From assembly GCF_002127325.2 (NCBI RefSeq), contig NC_035438.2, positions 87,922,252 to 87,986,251 on the forward strand: 64,000 nucleotides of DNA, in the 5' to 3' direction. A program made the translations under genes and the position numbers. The notes beneath the pieces are model-generated. The model did not search any database, had not been told where the DNA came from, and was given only the letters and a program-made list of their open reading frames with translations. The DNA comes from Helianthus annuus (Eukaryota; Streptophyta; Magnoliopsida; Asterales; Asteraceae). Below are positions 11,701-23,113 of the stretch, one piece after another. Numbering within the stretch: the stretch's first letter is position 1; every line of letters begins with the position of its first letter.

Positions 11701-12099
11701 ATAACACAGCCAACTCATTCGATCTCTTGGTGTAAGCTTCGATTTCCGAACCAACCATTTTCAAGTTATACAACTCATCCTCCAACTTGTGAATGTCTTC
11801 TCTAGTGCAGTATTCCCTCTTGATCAATTCTTTGAAATCATTCCAGGGTGTGGCGTTAGCAACTGCCAACCCTAAGATCTGCACCTGTGCGTTCCACCAA
11901 GTGAGCGCAATCCCTTCAAGTGTGCCAGTGGCGAACTTCACCCTGCGAGCCTCAGGGCATTCACACATTTCGAAAACCGACTCGAGCTTTTCAAACCAGT
12001 GGAGGAGTCCAACTGCTCCCTCCGTGCCACTGAACGAGCTAGGACGACATTCCATGAAATTCTTGAAGGTGCACCCAGGCTGTTGCTGAGCGGGTTGAC
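8714..12099 (-). CDS. Element B gag-protease-RT-RNase H-integrase zinc domain (gag exon 2 onward)
   Basis: A continuous reading of about 1128 residues. Order: capsid-type Gag ([19 protein letters not shown] at the start); three zinc knuckles, [26 protein letters not shown] and [14 protein letters not shown] (about 11350-11110), with Asn/Gln-rich linkers; protease with DSGADTSY (about 10900); RT with [12 protein letters not shown] and FIDDILIYS (about 9900); RNase H with YCDAS, TDHRS and ADALSRK; integrase HHCC zinc region ([15 protein letters not shown]). Visible catalytic residues are intact. I start it at the splice acceptor at 12099; the Met at 12121 lies in the intron. It ends at a nonsense TAG inside integrase. 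Confidence 0.9.
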
Positions 12100-12185
12100 C
12101 TATTGTGTACGAATAGGGCAAAGTTAAGTACGAGAATTAATGTAGGATCTAAAGATCCTAGTGTCTATACTGCAGGGTATACTAC
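12100..12185 (-). other. Predicted gag intron of element B
   Basis: 86 bp with GT donor after GCAG and acceptor CACAATAG. It interrupts a Gly codon in phase 1, the same place as in A, C, C2 and D. It contains the inverted repeat AGGATCT-AA-AGATCCT (12145-12160). Unspliced reading from exon 1 hits a TAA in the intron. Confidence 0.7.
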
Positions 12186-12261
12186 CTGCTTGGGCGGCTG
12201 CAACTGCCGCAGCAACGAGAGCCTCTAGCTGGGCTTGAGTCATGGTAATTCGTGCGGCCAT
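12186..12261 (-). CDS. Element B gag exon 1
   Basis: 76 nt: Met plus 24 residues beginning MAARITMTQAQLEALVAA, ending one base into a Gly codon. Start chosen because MTQAQL followed by an Ala-rich helix recurs in C, C2 and D, and the phase matches exon 2. Too short for a normal ORF call. Confidence 0.72.
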
Positions 12262-12460
12262 TGATCTTCACATCAAAGGCAACATAAGTGAGAAAGGTTC
12301 GCGAACAGTGCGATGACAGAAGAGTGTAAGCACATAAGTATTCTCATGCAATGACAAGTTGTGAGCAAGGTAATGTAAGCATACTACGAGCAAAGTTCTA
12401 TGCAAATTCTAGCATGTAGGCAATAAACATAAACCTTATTACCTAGGAAGTTGAGTCTTG
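12262..12460 (-). other. Element B leader, part 1
   Basis: Untranslated leader between the PBS and gag of B, closely matching the leaders of C (24100-24281) and D (56274-56470). No ORF is visible. It is split from its remainder (14908-15011) by insertion E. Confidence 0.75.
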
Positions 12461-13424
12461 CACGTTGTGACACCCCAGGAAAACCAGTGAACAGTACAGT
12501 TTACCTAGCTTCCTCAGTGAGTGCATACCAAATTTCGGGACGAAATTTCCAATTAGTTGGGGATAATGTGACAACTCGAACTTTAGACTCGTTTTGTGTA
12601 ACGTTACGTGTCTATACGATATTTTGAATTAATAAATGTTGCATGAACTTTGTGAAAATGTGCAATGTGTTGCGTTATATTGAATGTATGTATGTATTTA
12701 ACAATTGAACCGCACAAGCCCACAACACCCACACAAGGCCGGTTGGGCCTCACTCTTGTACGCGGACCAATAGGGCGGCCCATGTGGGGTTCGGCCCACA
12801 TCTCCTCTACGTACATGCTCACATACAACTAGGGTTTTGTTTTAGTTTTCAATCTTGGCACACACACAAACTCTCTCTCTCTCTTTTGCGTGAACACCGA
12901 CGGCACAAGATCAACCCCTCGCTTCGGATCATTCTCTCCTACTAGCGACCGGTTAGTGTTGTGTTATTTTGTTTATTGATGATTTCATGATCTCATGCTT
13001 GAAACTAGACCGATTAGGATTGTTGATTTAATGAAAATATGATCTATGTGTTGATATCTTGCAAGTAATCGGTTGAATATAAGCTACTAGCATGATTGTT
13101 ATGATGATAAATACAAGCAGATTGTAGTTGTGGTTAGCTTAGGATCGAATGTAATGATATAAAGAAATCGGCTGTTATGATGTATAATGTTCATACAGTC
13201 GGCTTGGACATGAATGCTAGGTGGTTAGTATGTTGATTTGTTAGTATGTTGATGTATTGTTTAGATGATGTTCATGTTCGATTCATAAGAATTCTTGATA
13301 AAAACATTTGAACTTGGCTTGTTTGATCGATATTAAGTGAATCGATGTTGTGTTAATTGATTGGTGTATGTTTGGAAACAATTGATTGTTGTAACTGCTA
13401 GCAAAAATCATGGGAAAGTTGTTA

Positions 13425-13850
13425 ATTGATCACACAATCGGACCAAACGCACAAGCAGGCCCAAGCACACAAGGGTTACTGCTCGCACAAGACCTGACCC
13501 GGTCATACAAGGGCCAGCCGTACAACAGGTCCCAACCGTACAATGTGACCTCAGTCGCACAAGAGGTGACAGATCGCACAAGATGTTGGGTTAGCCTAAC
13601 TGTTGGGCCGGACAAGCCCAAAAGCTTGTCCCACAATCCAGCCCACTCGCACAAGGGTATTGGATCGCACAACCCGTCTGGTCGCACAAACTCCTCACGT
13701 AATACTTAGTGGGCTGTTGTATTATTTACTTTCATATTGTTGGGCTTAGGTGAATCGCACAAGGCTATATGTTGGGCCGGGCAGCCCAAGGCCTATATCG
13801 CACAAGTCAACTGTGTGGGCCGATTACACTATTGGATCGCACAAGCCACT
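13425..13850. repeat. TCGCACAAG motif cluster in LTR E
   Basis: At least seven exact TCGCACAAG copies and variants (GTACAACAG, TCACACAATC, GCACAACCC), irregularly spaced, mixed with TTGGGCC words. The same word marks the unrelated copia G leader at 33-290. ORFs at 13410-13709 and 13430-13687 only translate this repeat. Confidence 0.85.
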
Positions 13851-14068
13851 ATTGTGTTTTATTATTGGGCCGATACCTGCATTGTTTGACTTTCTAATTG
13901 GGCCGTACATGTGTGATTCCATTATACTCGTGACTATTATGTGCTATATGTTAACTTGTACATGCATTACTTGAACCGAACCTGACTTGTATGGTAACCC
14001 TGTTAGGACGTGGTTGACCACTATTAGTTCAAGAGTCTTTTAATTGTATATCTGCCGAGCAAACCAAG

Positions 14069-14622
14069 GTGAGTTCACACAGCCATGGCATGGGATTCCC
14101 GGGTTGGGAATTGGGTTGGATATGATGAATGTGGAATGATTACCCGTACTTACGCATATACCAGACTATAGACCATCGTCCTCAGGTTAGTCAGGACACG
14201 TTACGTAAAGCCTACGTAACCCAGTATGTTTGCCATATGTCTCCCGGGTCGGGAAGGACACGTTACGTAAAGCCTACGTAACCCAATACCATTCACTGGC
14301 TTCCAGGTCGGAAGGCCACGCTGCGTAAAGCCTACGTAGCCCCCACGCGTACCACTGTCCTCGGGGAAGGGCACGTCACGTAAAGCCTACGTGACCCTGT
14401 ACGTATTCCTGTTCTCGGTAAAGAAGAACACATGGTCGGAAGTTAGTCTAGTAAGTACCGTTAATGAGAAGCCCTCATTAGCCAGGATGAACATGGGAAG
14501 CCCCCACCTTTAGTACACACTAGTATGGGAAGCCCCCACTAGCTATACTTATGCATGTTATGAACTTACTTTCTGTGAACTCGCTCAACTAGTTTGTTGA
14601 TTATTTGCTGCATGCCTTGCAG
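14069..14622 (+). other. Candidate leader intron in LTR E
   Basis: Strong donor CCAAG/GTGAGT and acceptor CATGCCTTGCAG/G, with a pyrimidine-poor but plausible branch region CTCAACTAG upstream. Both ends are conserved in LTRs of B, C and D, while the interior differs. It would remove the hairpin array from the transcript leader. Prediction from sequence only. Confidence 0.45.
14178..14395 (+). repeat. Tandem hairpin array, four units of about 60 bp
   Basis: Each unit has a first hairpin with arms like GTCTCCCG/CGGGA and a second, 8-bp stem around the loop AAGCC. Second stems: GTTACGTA/TACGTAAC (14200-14220 and 14262-14282), GCTGCGTA/TACGTAGC (14320-14340), GTCACGTA/TACGTGAC (14375-14395). Pairing is kept while bases change (T-A to C-G; one G-T wobble). 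Confidence 0.85.
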
Positions 14623-15011
14623 GACCTTAGGTATACTTGGAGCTTGCACCAGAGGAGAAGCGGGTCGTTGTGGACAAGAACTCGTGAATGCTTATTAAAC
14701 ACTTTTACATTCACACATTGATACTTATGTTTTGGGTTTTACATTTAATGCTTCCGCTACTTAAACAGTGTTTGGGTTTTGAACACCAGTTATGTCTTTG
14801 ATTATTATTAAATGCTATGTTTGATATAATTGGTGGCTTGATCCTGGCCAGTCACGCCTCCAAGCGGTGGTACTCCGCGTGTGGGATTTTGGGGGTGTGA
14901 CACACGTGGAGCGAAGCGTCGTTGTGGATCGTTGAGAGCACTGTTCTGGTTATAGTCTGGTTTTAATAAAAACGTTTTCCCATATTAAAACCAAGTTCTC
15001 TATAACCAATG

Positions 15012-15023
15012 GCTCTGATACCA
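15012..15023 (-). promoter_or_regulatory. Element B primer-binding site
   Basis: The minus strand reads TGGTATCAGAGC, matching the 3' end of initiator methionine tRNA, three bases from the LTR. Confidence 0.88.
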
Positions 15024-15026
15024 ATC

Positions 15027-17178
15027 TGTCACACCCCCAAAATCCACCTGCGGAGTATCACCGCTTGGGAGCGTGACTGACCAGGATCAAGCCACCAATC
15101 ATACAGAACATTGTATAAAGTAAAAGTAAACACATTATAATCCAAACCATTTCCATATGAAAGGTGTTTCCAAAACATAAGTAAGTTAACATTGTTTAGC
15201 GGAAGCGTATTATTGTAAAACCCATAGCAAATAAGTATCAAACATCAAAAGTGTTTAACAAGGTGATCACGATCCAAGCCCCACAACGACCAGCTTCTCC
15301 GTGTGCAAGCTCCAAGTACCTAACGATCTGCAAGGCATGTAACAGAATGATCAACAAACTAGTTGAGCGAGTTCACAGAAAGTAAATGCGTAATAGTAAG
15401 TTCGTTTGTAACAGGTGGCTCTACTGGGCCGTAATAGTGATCAGTATAGGTATCCTGCACATCCGAGGATAGTGATCAGTATAAGTATCCTTCACAACCG
15501 AGGATAGTGATCAGTATAAGTATCCTTCACAACCGAGGATAGTGATCAGTATAGGTATCCTTCACAACCGAGGATAGTGATCAGTATAGGTATCCTTCAC
15601 ATCCGAGGATAGTAATATAGTAATCTAGTCATAGCGACAGTAGTGTATCTATTCAACCTTATCCTTTCAATCCCATTCCCAACACCTCGGGAATCCCATG
15701 CCTTGGTAAGAGTGTGAACTCACCTTGGTTTGCTCGGTATGCTAGGTTATGTACTCACAAGTAATTAATCAAGTCCTATTGTATGCACGTATAACAAATC
15801 AGTTCATGTTCGAAATGATACGCATGCAAGTCAAGTGTCACACAAATACAAATGTAAACATTCATCATCTAGCATGGCATGTCAAATAGTTCAAGTATAC
15901 CTTCCATCCTTCGAAATATGTTATAACCCATTATCTTTCGAAGGATGTCTATAATCCTACAATATCTTTCGAATCCAGCCTTATCTTTCGACGCACATCC
16001 ACCTTTCGGTTCATGTGTCATCTTTCGGTCAACCAGTTATCTTTCGGTCTCAACTATGTTTCGTATACTAACATCTTTCAGTCAAAGTTATCCTTCGGTC
16101 AACACTACTATGGTTCGAAGGTCAAGCATCTTTCGGTCACATCTATGTTTCGACAATAAGTATCTTTCGACAATAACTATGTTTCGAGTAGACAAGTATC
16201 TTTCGACACAATCAGTTACGTTTTCACAATCAGTTACGTTTTCACAGAAACAGAAACAGAAACCCTAATCGTCTGCAGCCGTCATCATCATTAACAATCA
16301 TCAGAATTCATTTAGCACATCTCATCACAACGCAATCATCCTGAAATCATTGTCTAGCATGAACCCTAGTTTAAACGTATCCCAAAACCGACTAACACAC
16401 AATATCGACACTAACAAAAATAATGGCCAATTCCAGATTAACGGCACCCATAAATCAGTATTCAACCGTAACGAGTTTCACATAGAATCATATATATATA
16501 TATATCCGACAACAACAATCCTATGGGAAATCTATATCCTCAATATCGTAACAAGAACCCTAATATTTAACATAAATTTCAGATTACATCAACAATCAAA
16601 ACACACGACACGTGAGCACATACGCAGAGGAACGAACGATCAAAACAAATAGATTTACTAACCGAGATGAGGGTTTGGTCACGCAAAGGTTTCCGGTGGT
16701 TTCTGGTTTGCCGTCACAGTGAAATAGTTCTAGGGTTGAGAAAAATGACAGTCGACTACGTGCATTCACGTATAAATACGTATTACAGAAATGGGCCAAG
16801 CCCATCTGAAAGACTGGGCCGAAGGATCTGAATTCCAGTCGAAGGATATGCTTCGTGGCCGAAGGATGTCGAAGGATAAAGTCCTTGGTCGAAGGATATG
16901 TTTCGAGATCCTTCGAACCGAAAGTTGATCCTTCGAATCGAAGGATATGTTTCGAGATCCTTCGATCTGCATATCATGTTTCGATCTAGACTAAGTGTTT
17001 TAATAATATTTCTAATTTTATATTCTACCACAGCAAGTAATCACATATATGCAACACGACAATACGTTTCATTAAAACACAACGCATACAATTTCAAGTC
17101 CACAATCCAGACAACTAAACAGTCAAAGTCAACGCGCATTTAATGCGAAAGTGAAAGTCAGAAACTCGAGTTGTCACA
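15027..17178 (-). repeat. Element B 5' LTR
   Basis: 2152-bp copy of the LTR at 5323-7475 with the same repeats. Differences seen by eye include a CCCGGG/CTCGGG change near 15690, CTTTCGG/CTTTCAG near 16078, and a shorter TA run near 16495. The promoter driving B, on the minus strand, should lie in its right-hand part. Confidence 0.95.
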
Positions 17179-17183
17179 ATAAC

Positions 17184-18950
17184 GGCTTCCGTCTCTTGTC
17201 TGCGTAGCTCTTTTGTCGATCGCGAGCCACCTTGATACGGTCTCTGATCTGAAAGATTTTATCAGTAGTCTCTTGGACTAACTTTGGACCGATGAGTTGT
17301 TTATCGCCCGTTTCCACCCTACATAGCGGAGAGCGACACTTTCGACCGTAGAGAGCTTCAAACGGTGCAGCTTGTATACTTGTGTGGTAGCTGTTGTTGT
17401 AGGAAAACACACGCACGAAGCATGTCTTCGAGTGTTTGGATTGTCCGTTCACTCTGGCCGTCAGTTTATGGATGAAAGGCTGTACTCAGATTTAAATGAG
17501 ATCCAAAGGCCTCTTGAAAAGATTTCCAAATTCTTGAAATGAAGCGACCATCTCGGTCTGAGATGATTGAAATAGGCACTCCATGACGAGCCACTATTTC
17601 TCTGAGATAGATTTCCGCCAGTTTCTCTGTACTATCCTTCTCCCGAATCGGTAAGAAGTGTGTAGACTTTGTCAACCTATCGACGATTACCCATATCATG
17701 TCGTGGCCTTTTGAGGTCCTGGGTAACTTCGTAATGAAGTCCATCGATATCTGTTCCCATTTCCAAATGGGAATCTCGGGTTATTGTAGTAAACCCGACG
17801 GTTTCTGATACTCTGCTTTGACCTTCGCGCAGGTCAAGCATTTTCCGACATAGATAGCGATATCCCTTTTGAGGTTAGGTCACCAATAGTACTCCTTCAA
17901 GTCTTGGTACATTTTATCTGATCCAGGATGGATCGAGTACTTTGACCTATGTGCTTCCTCAAAAATGAGATCTTGAAGGCCTCCAAAGAGTGGAACCCAA
18001 ATTCTACCCATAAGGTATAAAGTTCATTCTTCTTTTGGAACTAATTGTTTTTCCATGCCCCGAAGTGATTTTGCTTCAAGATGTTCTTCCTTAAGTGCCT
18101 CTTGTTGTGCATCACGGATTCGTGTGGTAAGATCCGTGTGAATTGTCATCTCTAAGGCTCGAACTCTCAAAGTTCTAACCCGTTCCTTGCGGCTCATGGC
18201 GTTTGCTACAACGTTCGCCTTGCCTGGATGGTACATAATTTCACAATCATAGTCGTTCAACAATTCAATCCAGCATCGCTGCCGCGTATTAAGTTCCTTT
18301 TAATTTAATATGCATTGAAGACTCTTATGATACGTGAAAATTGTACACTGAGTACCATATAAGTAATGCCCCCAAATCTTCAAAGCGAATACCACTGCGC
18401 CTAACTCGAGGTTGTGAGTGGTATAGTTCTTCTCATGAACTTTTAGCTGTCGTGATGCGTACGCGATAACTTTATTCCGTTGCATAAGTACGCATCCCAA
18501 ACCTTGATGTGATGCATCACAGTATACTATAAAGTCATCGGTACCCTCGGGTAGTGATAAGATTGGTGCCTCGCACAACTTATCCTTGAGTAGTTGAAAC
18601 GACTCTTCTTGTTTCTCACCCCAATCGAACTTCTTGTCTTTTTGGGTAAGGGAGGTTAGTGGTTCAGCAATTTTTGAAAAATTCTCGATAAACCTCCGAT
18701 AATACCCCACTAATCCCAAGAATTGTCGGACTTCAGTTGGAGTCTTGGGTGCTTCCCAGTTCTTAATTGCTTCGATCTTCGAGGGGTCTACTTGAATGCC
18801 TTTCTTGTTCACTATGTGCCCGAGAAATTGCACTTAACGAATCCAAAACTCACATTTGGAAAACTTCGCATATAGTTTCTCCTTCTTGAGTAGTCCTAAG
18901 ATGGTTCTCAAATGTTGTTCATGCTCGTCTGCCGATCATGAGTATATCAA
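17184..18950 (-). pseudogene. Element A RT end, RNase H and integrase remnants
   Basis: Broken pol of A. Reading leftward: RT connection ([19 protein letters not shown]), RNase H with [10 protein letters not shown] but the expected TDH motif reads TYHKSL, so a catalytic-region Asp is lost; then ADAMSRK-like VANAMSRK; integrase zinc region ([17 protein letters not shown]) with TGG-to-TGA and CAA-to-TAA stops; core with MDFITKLP and SDRDGRF; a stop after STAFHP. A deletion follows before FSYNNSYH. At least six stops or frame breaks. The last segment (17184-17452) joins the tail at 5322. Confidence 0.88.
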
Positions 18951-21081
18951 GATGTCGTCAATGAACACTATGACGAATTTGTCGAGATACGGCTTGCACA
19001 CGCGGTTCATTAAATCCATGAAGACCGCCGGTGCATTTGTTAAACCAAAAGGCATAACGAGAAACTCGTAATGACCATAACGAGTTCGAAAGGCTGTTTT
19101 CGGTATGCTTTCTTTTTGTATCCGTAGCTGGTGATAACCCGATCGTAAGTCTATCTTGGAGTAGAAGCTCGAACCTTGCAGTTGGTCGAATAAGTCATCA
19201 ATCCTCGGTAGTGGATACCGATTCTTGATGGTGAGTTTATTCAACTCCCTGTAGTCGATACACATTCTGAATGTCCCGTCCTTCTTCTTTACAAAAAGAA
19301 CTGGAGCTCCCCAAGGCGAGAAGCTTGGTCTAATGAATCCCTTATCCAACAACTCTTGAAGTTGTGTGGACAATTCCTGCATCTCAGAAGGTGCTAATCG
19401 ATATGGAGACCTGGTTACAGGTGCTGCTCCCGGTACTAAGTCGATGTGAAACTCGACTTGTCGAATTGGTGGTAGTCCCGGCAAGTCGTCAGGAAAGACT
19501 TCAGGAAAGTCTCTTATCACATGAACGTCTTTCAGCTGCAGCCCCTCGGCCTTCTTGTTGACAACATGCGCAAGGAATGTAATACCACCCTTCCGTAAGC
19601 ACTTTTGTCCCTTTATACAGTTGATAATCCGCATTGGCATGTCGTGCTTCTCTCCATGAATAACAAGTGTCTCTTCGTTCGCTAGTGGTACGCGTATGAT
19701 CTTCTCATGGCACACGACTTCGGCTTGGTTATCGGATAACCAATCCATGCCGACCATTACGTCGAAACTACCCAACTCCACGGGTAAGAGATCGATTTTG
19801 AATGTTCGTTCGCCAAGTTCTAAGGAACATCCCTTAGCAACTTCCCCGGACTCAACTAGTTTACCGTTTGCCAATTCTATTGAGTAAGGCACATCTAACT
19901 TACTTGTTTCTATGCTCATAATATTTTTAAAGTCCATAGAAATAAAACTAAAATCGGCACCGGTATCAAATAATATGGATGCAAAATGATTGTTGATGAG
20001 GAACGTACCAGTGCCACATTAGGTTCTTGGCACGCATCCTTTGCTCCGATTACAAATGCCCTACCCTGAGCTGGGTTTTCTTTAGGACATTCTTTCTTGA
20101 AGTGATCCTTGCTTCCGCATCCAAAGCATCCTTGACCACGCCCATTTCCGTTCCCATTCTTGTTACCATTTCCACTTCCCGATCCAGTATTGTTTCCCGT
20201 TCCCCAACATGATTCAGTACGGTGGCCATTCTTGCCACACTTGTCACACTTGACAACCCGACAATCGCCCAAGTGATGATATTTGCATCGCTCACACTTG
20301 GGTAACGTACCAGCGTACTTCTTAGGACCAGTGTCGTTTGTGGCTACAAACGCCCTTGCATCCTTTTGCGAGTTATTCGGTCGCCTGTTGTTGTTGTTGT
20401 TGGGGTTATTGTTGTTGTGGTTGTTGTTACTGTTGTTGTTGTTGTTATTACCACGGGTTCCCTTCTTGAAATTCGAGTACTTCCTCTTCCCACTGTTGGA
20501 AGACTCGACATGTGTTTCCTTCTTTTCATCACCTTTCTCTGAGAATATATTCATCCTGACTCCGTCTTCAGTGAGGCTCACGGCTACAGTCACAGCCTGA
20601 GTAATAGTCGGGGGCTTAGCTGCAGTAACCAAACTCCGAATCTTGGGAGAAAGTCCCCAGATGTAGCGCTCGATACGCTTGTATTCGGGTGTTACAAGAT
20701 AAGGAATCACGCGGGATAGGTCGTGAAACCTTTGCGTATATCCAGTGATATCAGCTCCAACCATGGTAAGGTGCCAAAACTCGTTCTCCAATTTCTGGAG
20801 TTCAGCATGAGAACAGTACTTATCCCTCATACGTTCCTTTAGTTCATCCCAAGTCAACGCATAAGCAGCGTTATCACCCAAAGTTTGCACTTGTAAGTTC
20901 CACCATATAAGGGCCTCGTTGAGAAACAGGCCAGTAATGAAAGTGACATGCTGACTAGCGGAACATCTGCTCATTCTGATGGTCGAATCTGTTTTCTCTG
21001 TCCAACACACATAAGCCACAGCACCGCCTGTGCCATCATAGTTAAGTGGCTTCCAGTCCAGAAACTGCTTGAATGTGCACC
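18936..21081 (-). pseudogene. Element A gag exon 2, protease and RT
   Basis: Gag capsid region (CTFKQFLDWKPLNYDGTGG to LVTAAKPPTITQAV), three knuckles CERCKYHHLGDC, CDKCGKNGHRTESC and CFGCGSKDHFKKEC, then a frameshift near 20010. Protease follows with FDTGAD, then RT from [11 protein letters not shown] to FIDDILIYS, ending in a TGA directly after IYS (about 18952). The A protein differs clearly from B, C and D across Gag, so A is a separate subfamily. The gag-to-protease frame break could be decay, because B is continuous here. Confidence 0.88.
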
Positions 21082-21185
21082 CTGAAATTGGACAAACTGA
21101 TTATGAATGAGCAAATAGTGAATCGCATGAATAGATCAAGAAAGGATTTGAATGAGTTGTCACAAAAAAAATGACTAAACATTAC
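21082..21185 (-). other. Predicted gag intron of element A
   Basis: 104 bp, donor AATG/GTAATG and acceptor CAATTTCAG/G. Phase 1 inside a Gly codon just before CTFK, as in the other gypsy copies. Reading through the donor gives an immediate in-frame TAG. Confidence 0.68.
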
Positions 21186-21328
21186 CATTAGCATTGTTTC
21201 CGTTTGAAGTACCGCCTGTTCCGTCAGTGCCGCCACTAGTTTCGACGCGTGATGCTTCGTACAGTGTTATGGCTTGTGTTATCCTTTCTTCAATTAGTGC
21301 ATTCAGTTCTGCCTCAGTCGTAGGCATT
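21186..21328 (-). pseudogene. Element A gag exon 1, distal part
   Basis: Continues the exon begun at 38559: MPTTEAELNALIEERITQAI, then a Gly/Thr/Asn-rich stretch ending at the donor. The two parts are separated by dimer C-C2. Joined length of 199 nt leaves phase 1, matching exon 2. Confidence 0.75.
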
Positions 21329-22064
21329 GGTGGTGTGACAACTCGAGTTTCCAAGATTCCAATTTCGCATTTATTGCACGATTATTGATTGTTTAATTGT
21401 TTGCTTGCACAATTAGTTTGCTGTGAAACTGTAACGTTTTGATTCAGTTAAGTATATTGTGTATTGAGCATGGTTATGTGTTGATTATGAAAGATTTGTC
21501 AAATGTATGAATTTGGTGGTGAAACTGTGAACTACTTTGAGATGGTGTACTATTGTAAATTATGATACTTAGGGATGTATAGAGTAATTAGTGAAAATCT
21601 AATCATTCTTAACCCTAATCTCTTCACTAATCACTACACAAAAACCAAAACACGTACTTTCACTTCTCTTCTCTGATTTTCTCTGGCAATCATCACCTTC
21701 ATCATTGGCACAAGTCCTTCATCACTCTTGAATCCACACTTTCTCTAGAATCAATCCAAGGTAATTGTTTATTGTTTGCTTAATTATATCAATTCTTGAT
21801 TCTTGTGATTCTTGTTAAAACCCTAGTTCTTCATATGATATTCTCTGTGATTATTGATTGGATTCCGATTATGGTGATAATGATGTTGAATAGTCGTTTA
21901 ATCGATTGCCCGATGATTAAGATACATGATTGATTTGATAATTGGAATTGCTGCTAGACAGATGCAATGTAATTAGGGTTTCTTAGTCGTGATATCATGA
22001 AAACGTAACTGATACAATCGCAATGAAATGCAATGTTCGTATGTATGATTGATTGATGTCTGAG

Positions 22065-22815
22065 TTTTTAAGTTTTGTTGTTGGTCTGAATATTATACAT
22101 GTGTATGTAGTCCGAGCTTTTCATATGGATATAAGTCCGAGTTTCTTACACACATAACTAGCCCGACTTTTGTTAGTGGACAAGGGTCCGACTTTTATAA
22201 GTGTTAAACCAAGGGAGTCCGACTTTTAATGTACATGTTTGTCCGAGTTTTATGATGATCATAGTTATCCGAGTTTTTTTAAGGATTGAAGTGGTCCGAC
22301 CTTTTAATGATATTACATTAGTTTAAAATGTTAACCATGGTCCAAACTCTAATATAAGGTGCATGTCCGAGTTTCATACACATCACTAGGGTCCAAATTT
22401 TACAAGGACTAAAACTAGTCCGAGTTTTGTATATGTATTACATGGAGTCCGACTTTTCTTTATGTAACCAAGGGGTGTCCGAGTTCCATGTCTAGGGACA
22501 TGGTCCGACCTTTTCTAGTAGCTTATGTCCGAACTTTTGATGATATTCATATCTTGTCCGAATTTTGATAGCACCTAGTCCGACTTTTGATAAAGGAAAG
22601 CCTTTGGATCCGAGTTTTAAGCATAATTCCTTGTCCGACCATTACATTAGACATCATGTCCGACTTTTATCAAGGGCATGGGGTCCGAGTTTCTTTTATG
22701 CTTGTGATATAGTCTGAGTTTTAAGTGTATACGCATAGGTCCGAGATTTAATGTATGCGTACGTGGTCCGAACTTAGCAAAGTGATGTGTAGTCTGAGCT
22801 TTGTGATGCTAGAAA
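22065..22815 (+). repeat. TCCGAGTTTT motif array in LTR1
   Basis: About 30-35 copies of TCCGAGTTTT, TCCGACTTTT and close variants at irregular 15-35 bp spacing over 750 bp, separated by unrelated AT-rich DNA. The same array is at about 29810-30575 and 36600-37360, and as the complement (AACTCGGAC) in D. Confidence 0.88.
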
Positions 22816-23113
22816 TGTCTGAGTTTACTTATAATGCTAAGTACGAACCTTGCATGCTACTGTATATATTACTGCATATAACTGTATGTTATTGTATGCT
22901 ACTGGATGATACCGTATGCGTTAACAATCTATCTTATGCCAATCTGTACACAATTATCACACAAATCACATTTGTTGGACATTAAGGGATTGAAAACCCT
23001 AAATTGAACGTAAACACGTATCTCGAATTTATGTGCGATGTATCCTAGGTCGTGTGTAGCGGGCTTAGACATTTAATTAACCCTAGAAGCAATAACATAC
23101 CGAGCAAACCAAG

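Larger units (their letters stand above)
12466..14902 (+). mobile_element. Insertion E: solo LTR with a 101-bp 5' extension
   Basis: 2437 bp flanked by TSD CACGT (12461-12465, 14903-14907) in the leader of B. The part from 12567 to 14902 is a normal LTR (TGTGACAACTCG...GGGTGTGACA) related to those of C. The first 101 bp are what normally lies upstream of a 3' LTR: TGTGACACCCCAGGAAAACC, a hairpin and the PPT GTTGGGGATAA. So the integrated end is the internal TGTGACACC next to the upstream PPT. The simplest reading is an LTR defined by plus-strand priming at the upstream PPT, later reduced to a solo LTR. Confidence 0.85.
5323..17178 (-). mobile_element. Gypsy element B, complete, nearly intact
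   Basis: Chromovirus-type element with LTRs of 2153 and 2152 bp (5323-7475, 15027-17178) and TSD ATAAC (5318-5322, 17179-17183). By eye the LTRs differ at only about six single bases plus one TA-repeat length change, so insertion was recent. The minus-strand order is 5' LTR, PBS 15012-15023, leader, gag exon 1, intron, gag-pol, double PPT module, 3' LTR. It lies in the integrase gene of A. Its leader holds insertion E. Confidence 0.95.

Noticed and set aside
22065..22815. CRISPR-like repeat array
   Set aside because: Repeats are about 10 bp with irregular spacing in a plant LTR; no cas genes and not a repeat-spacer structure.
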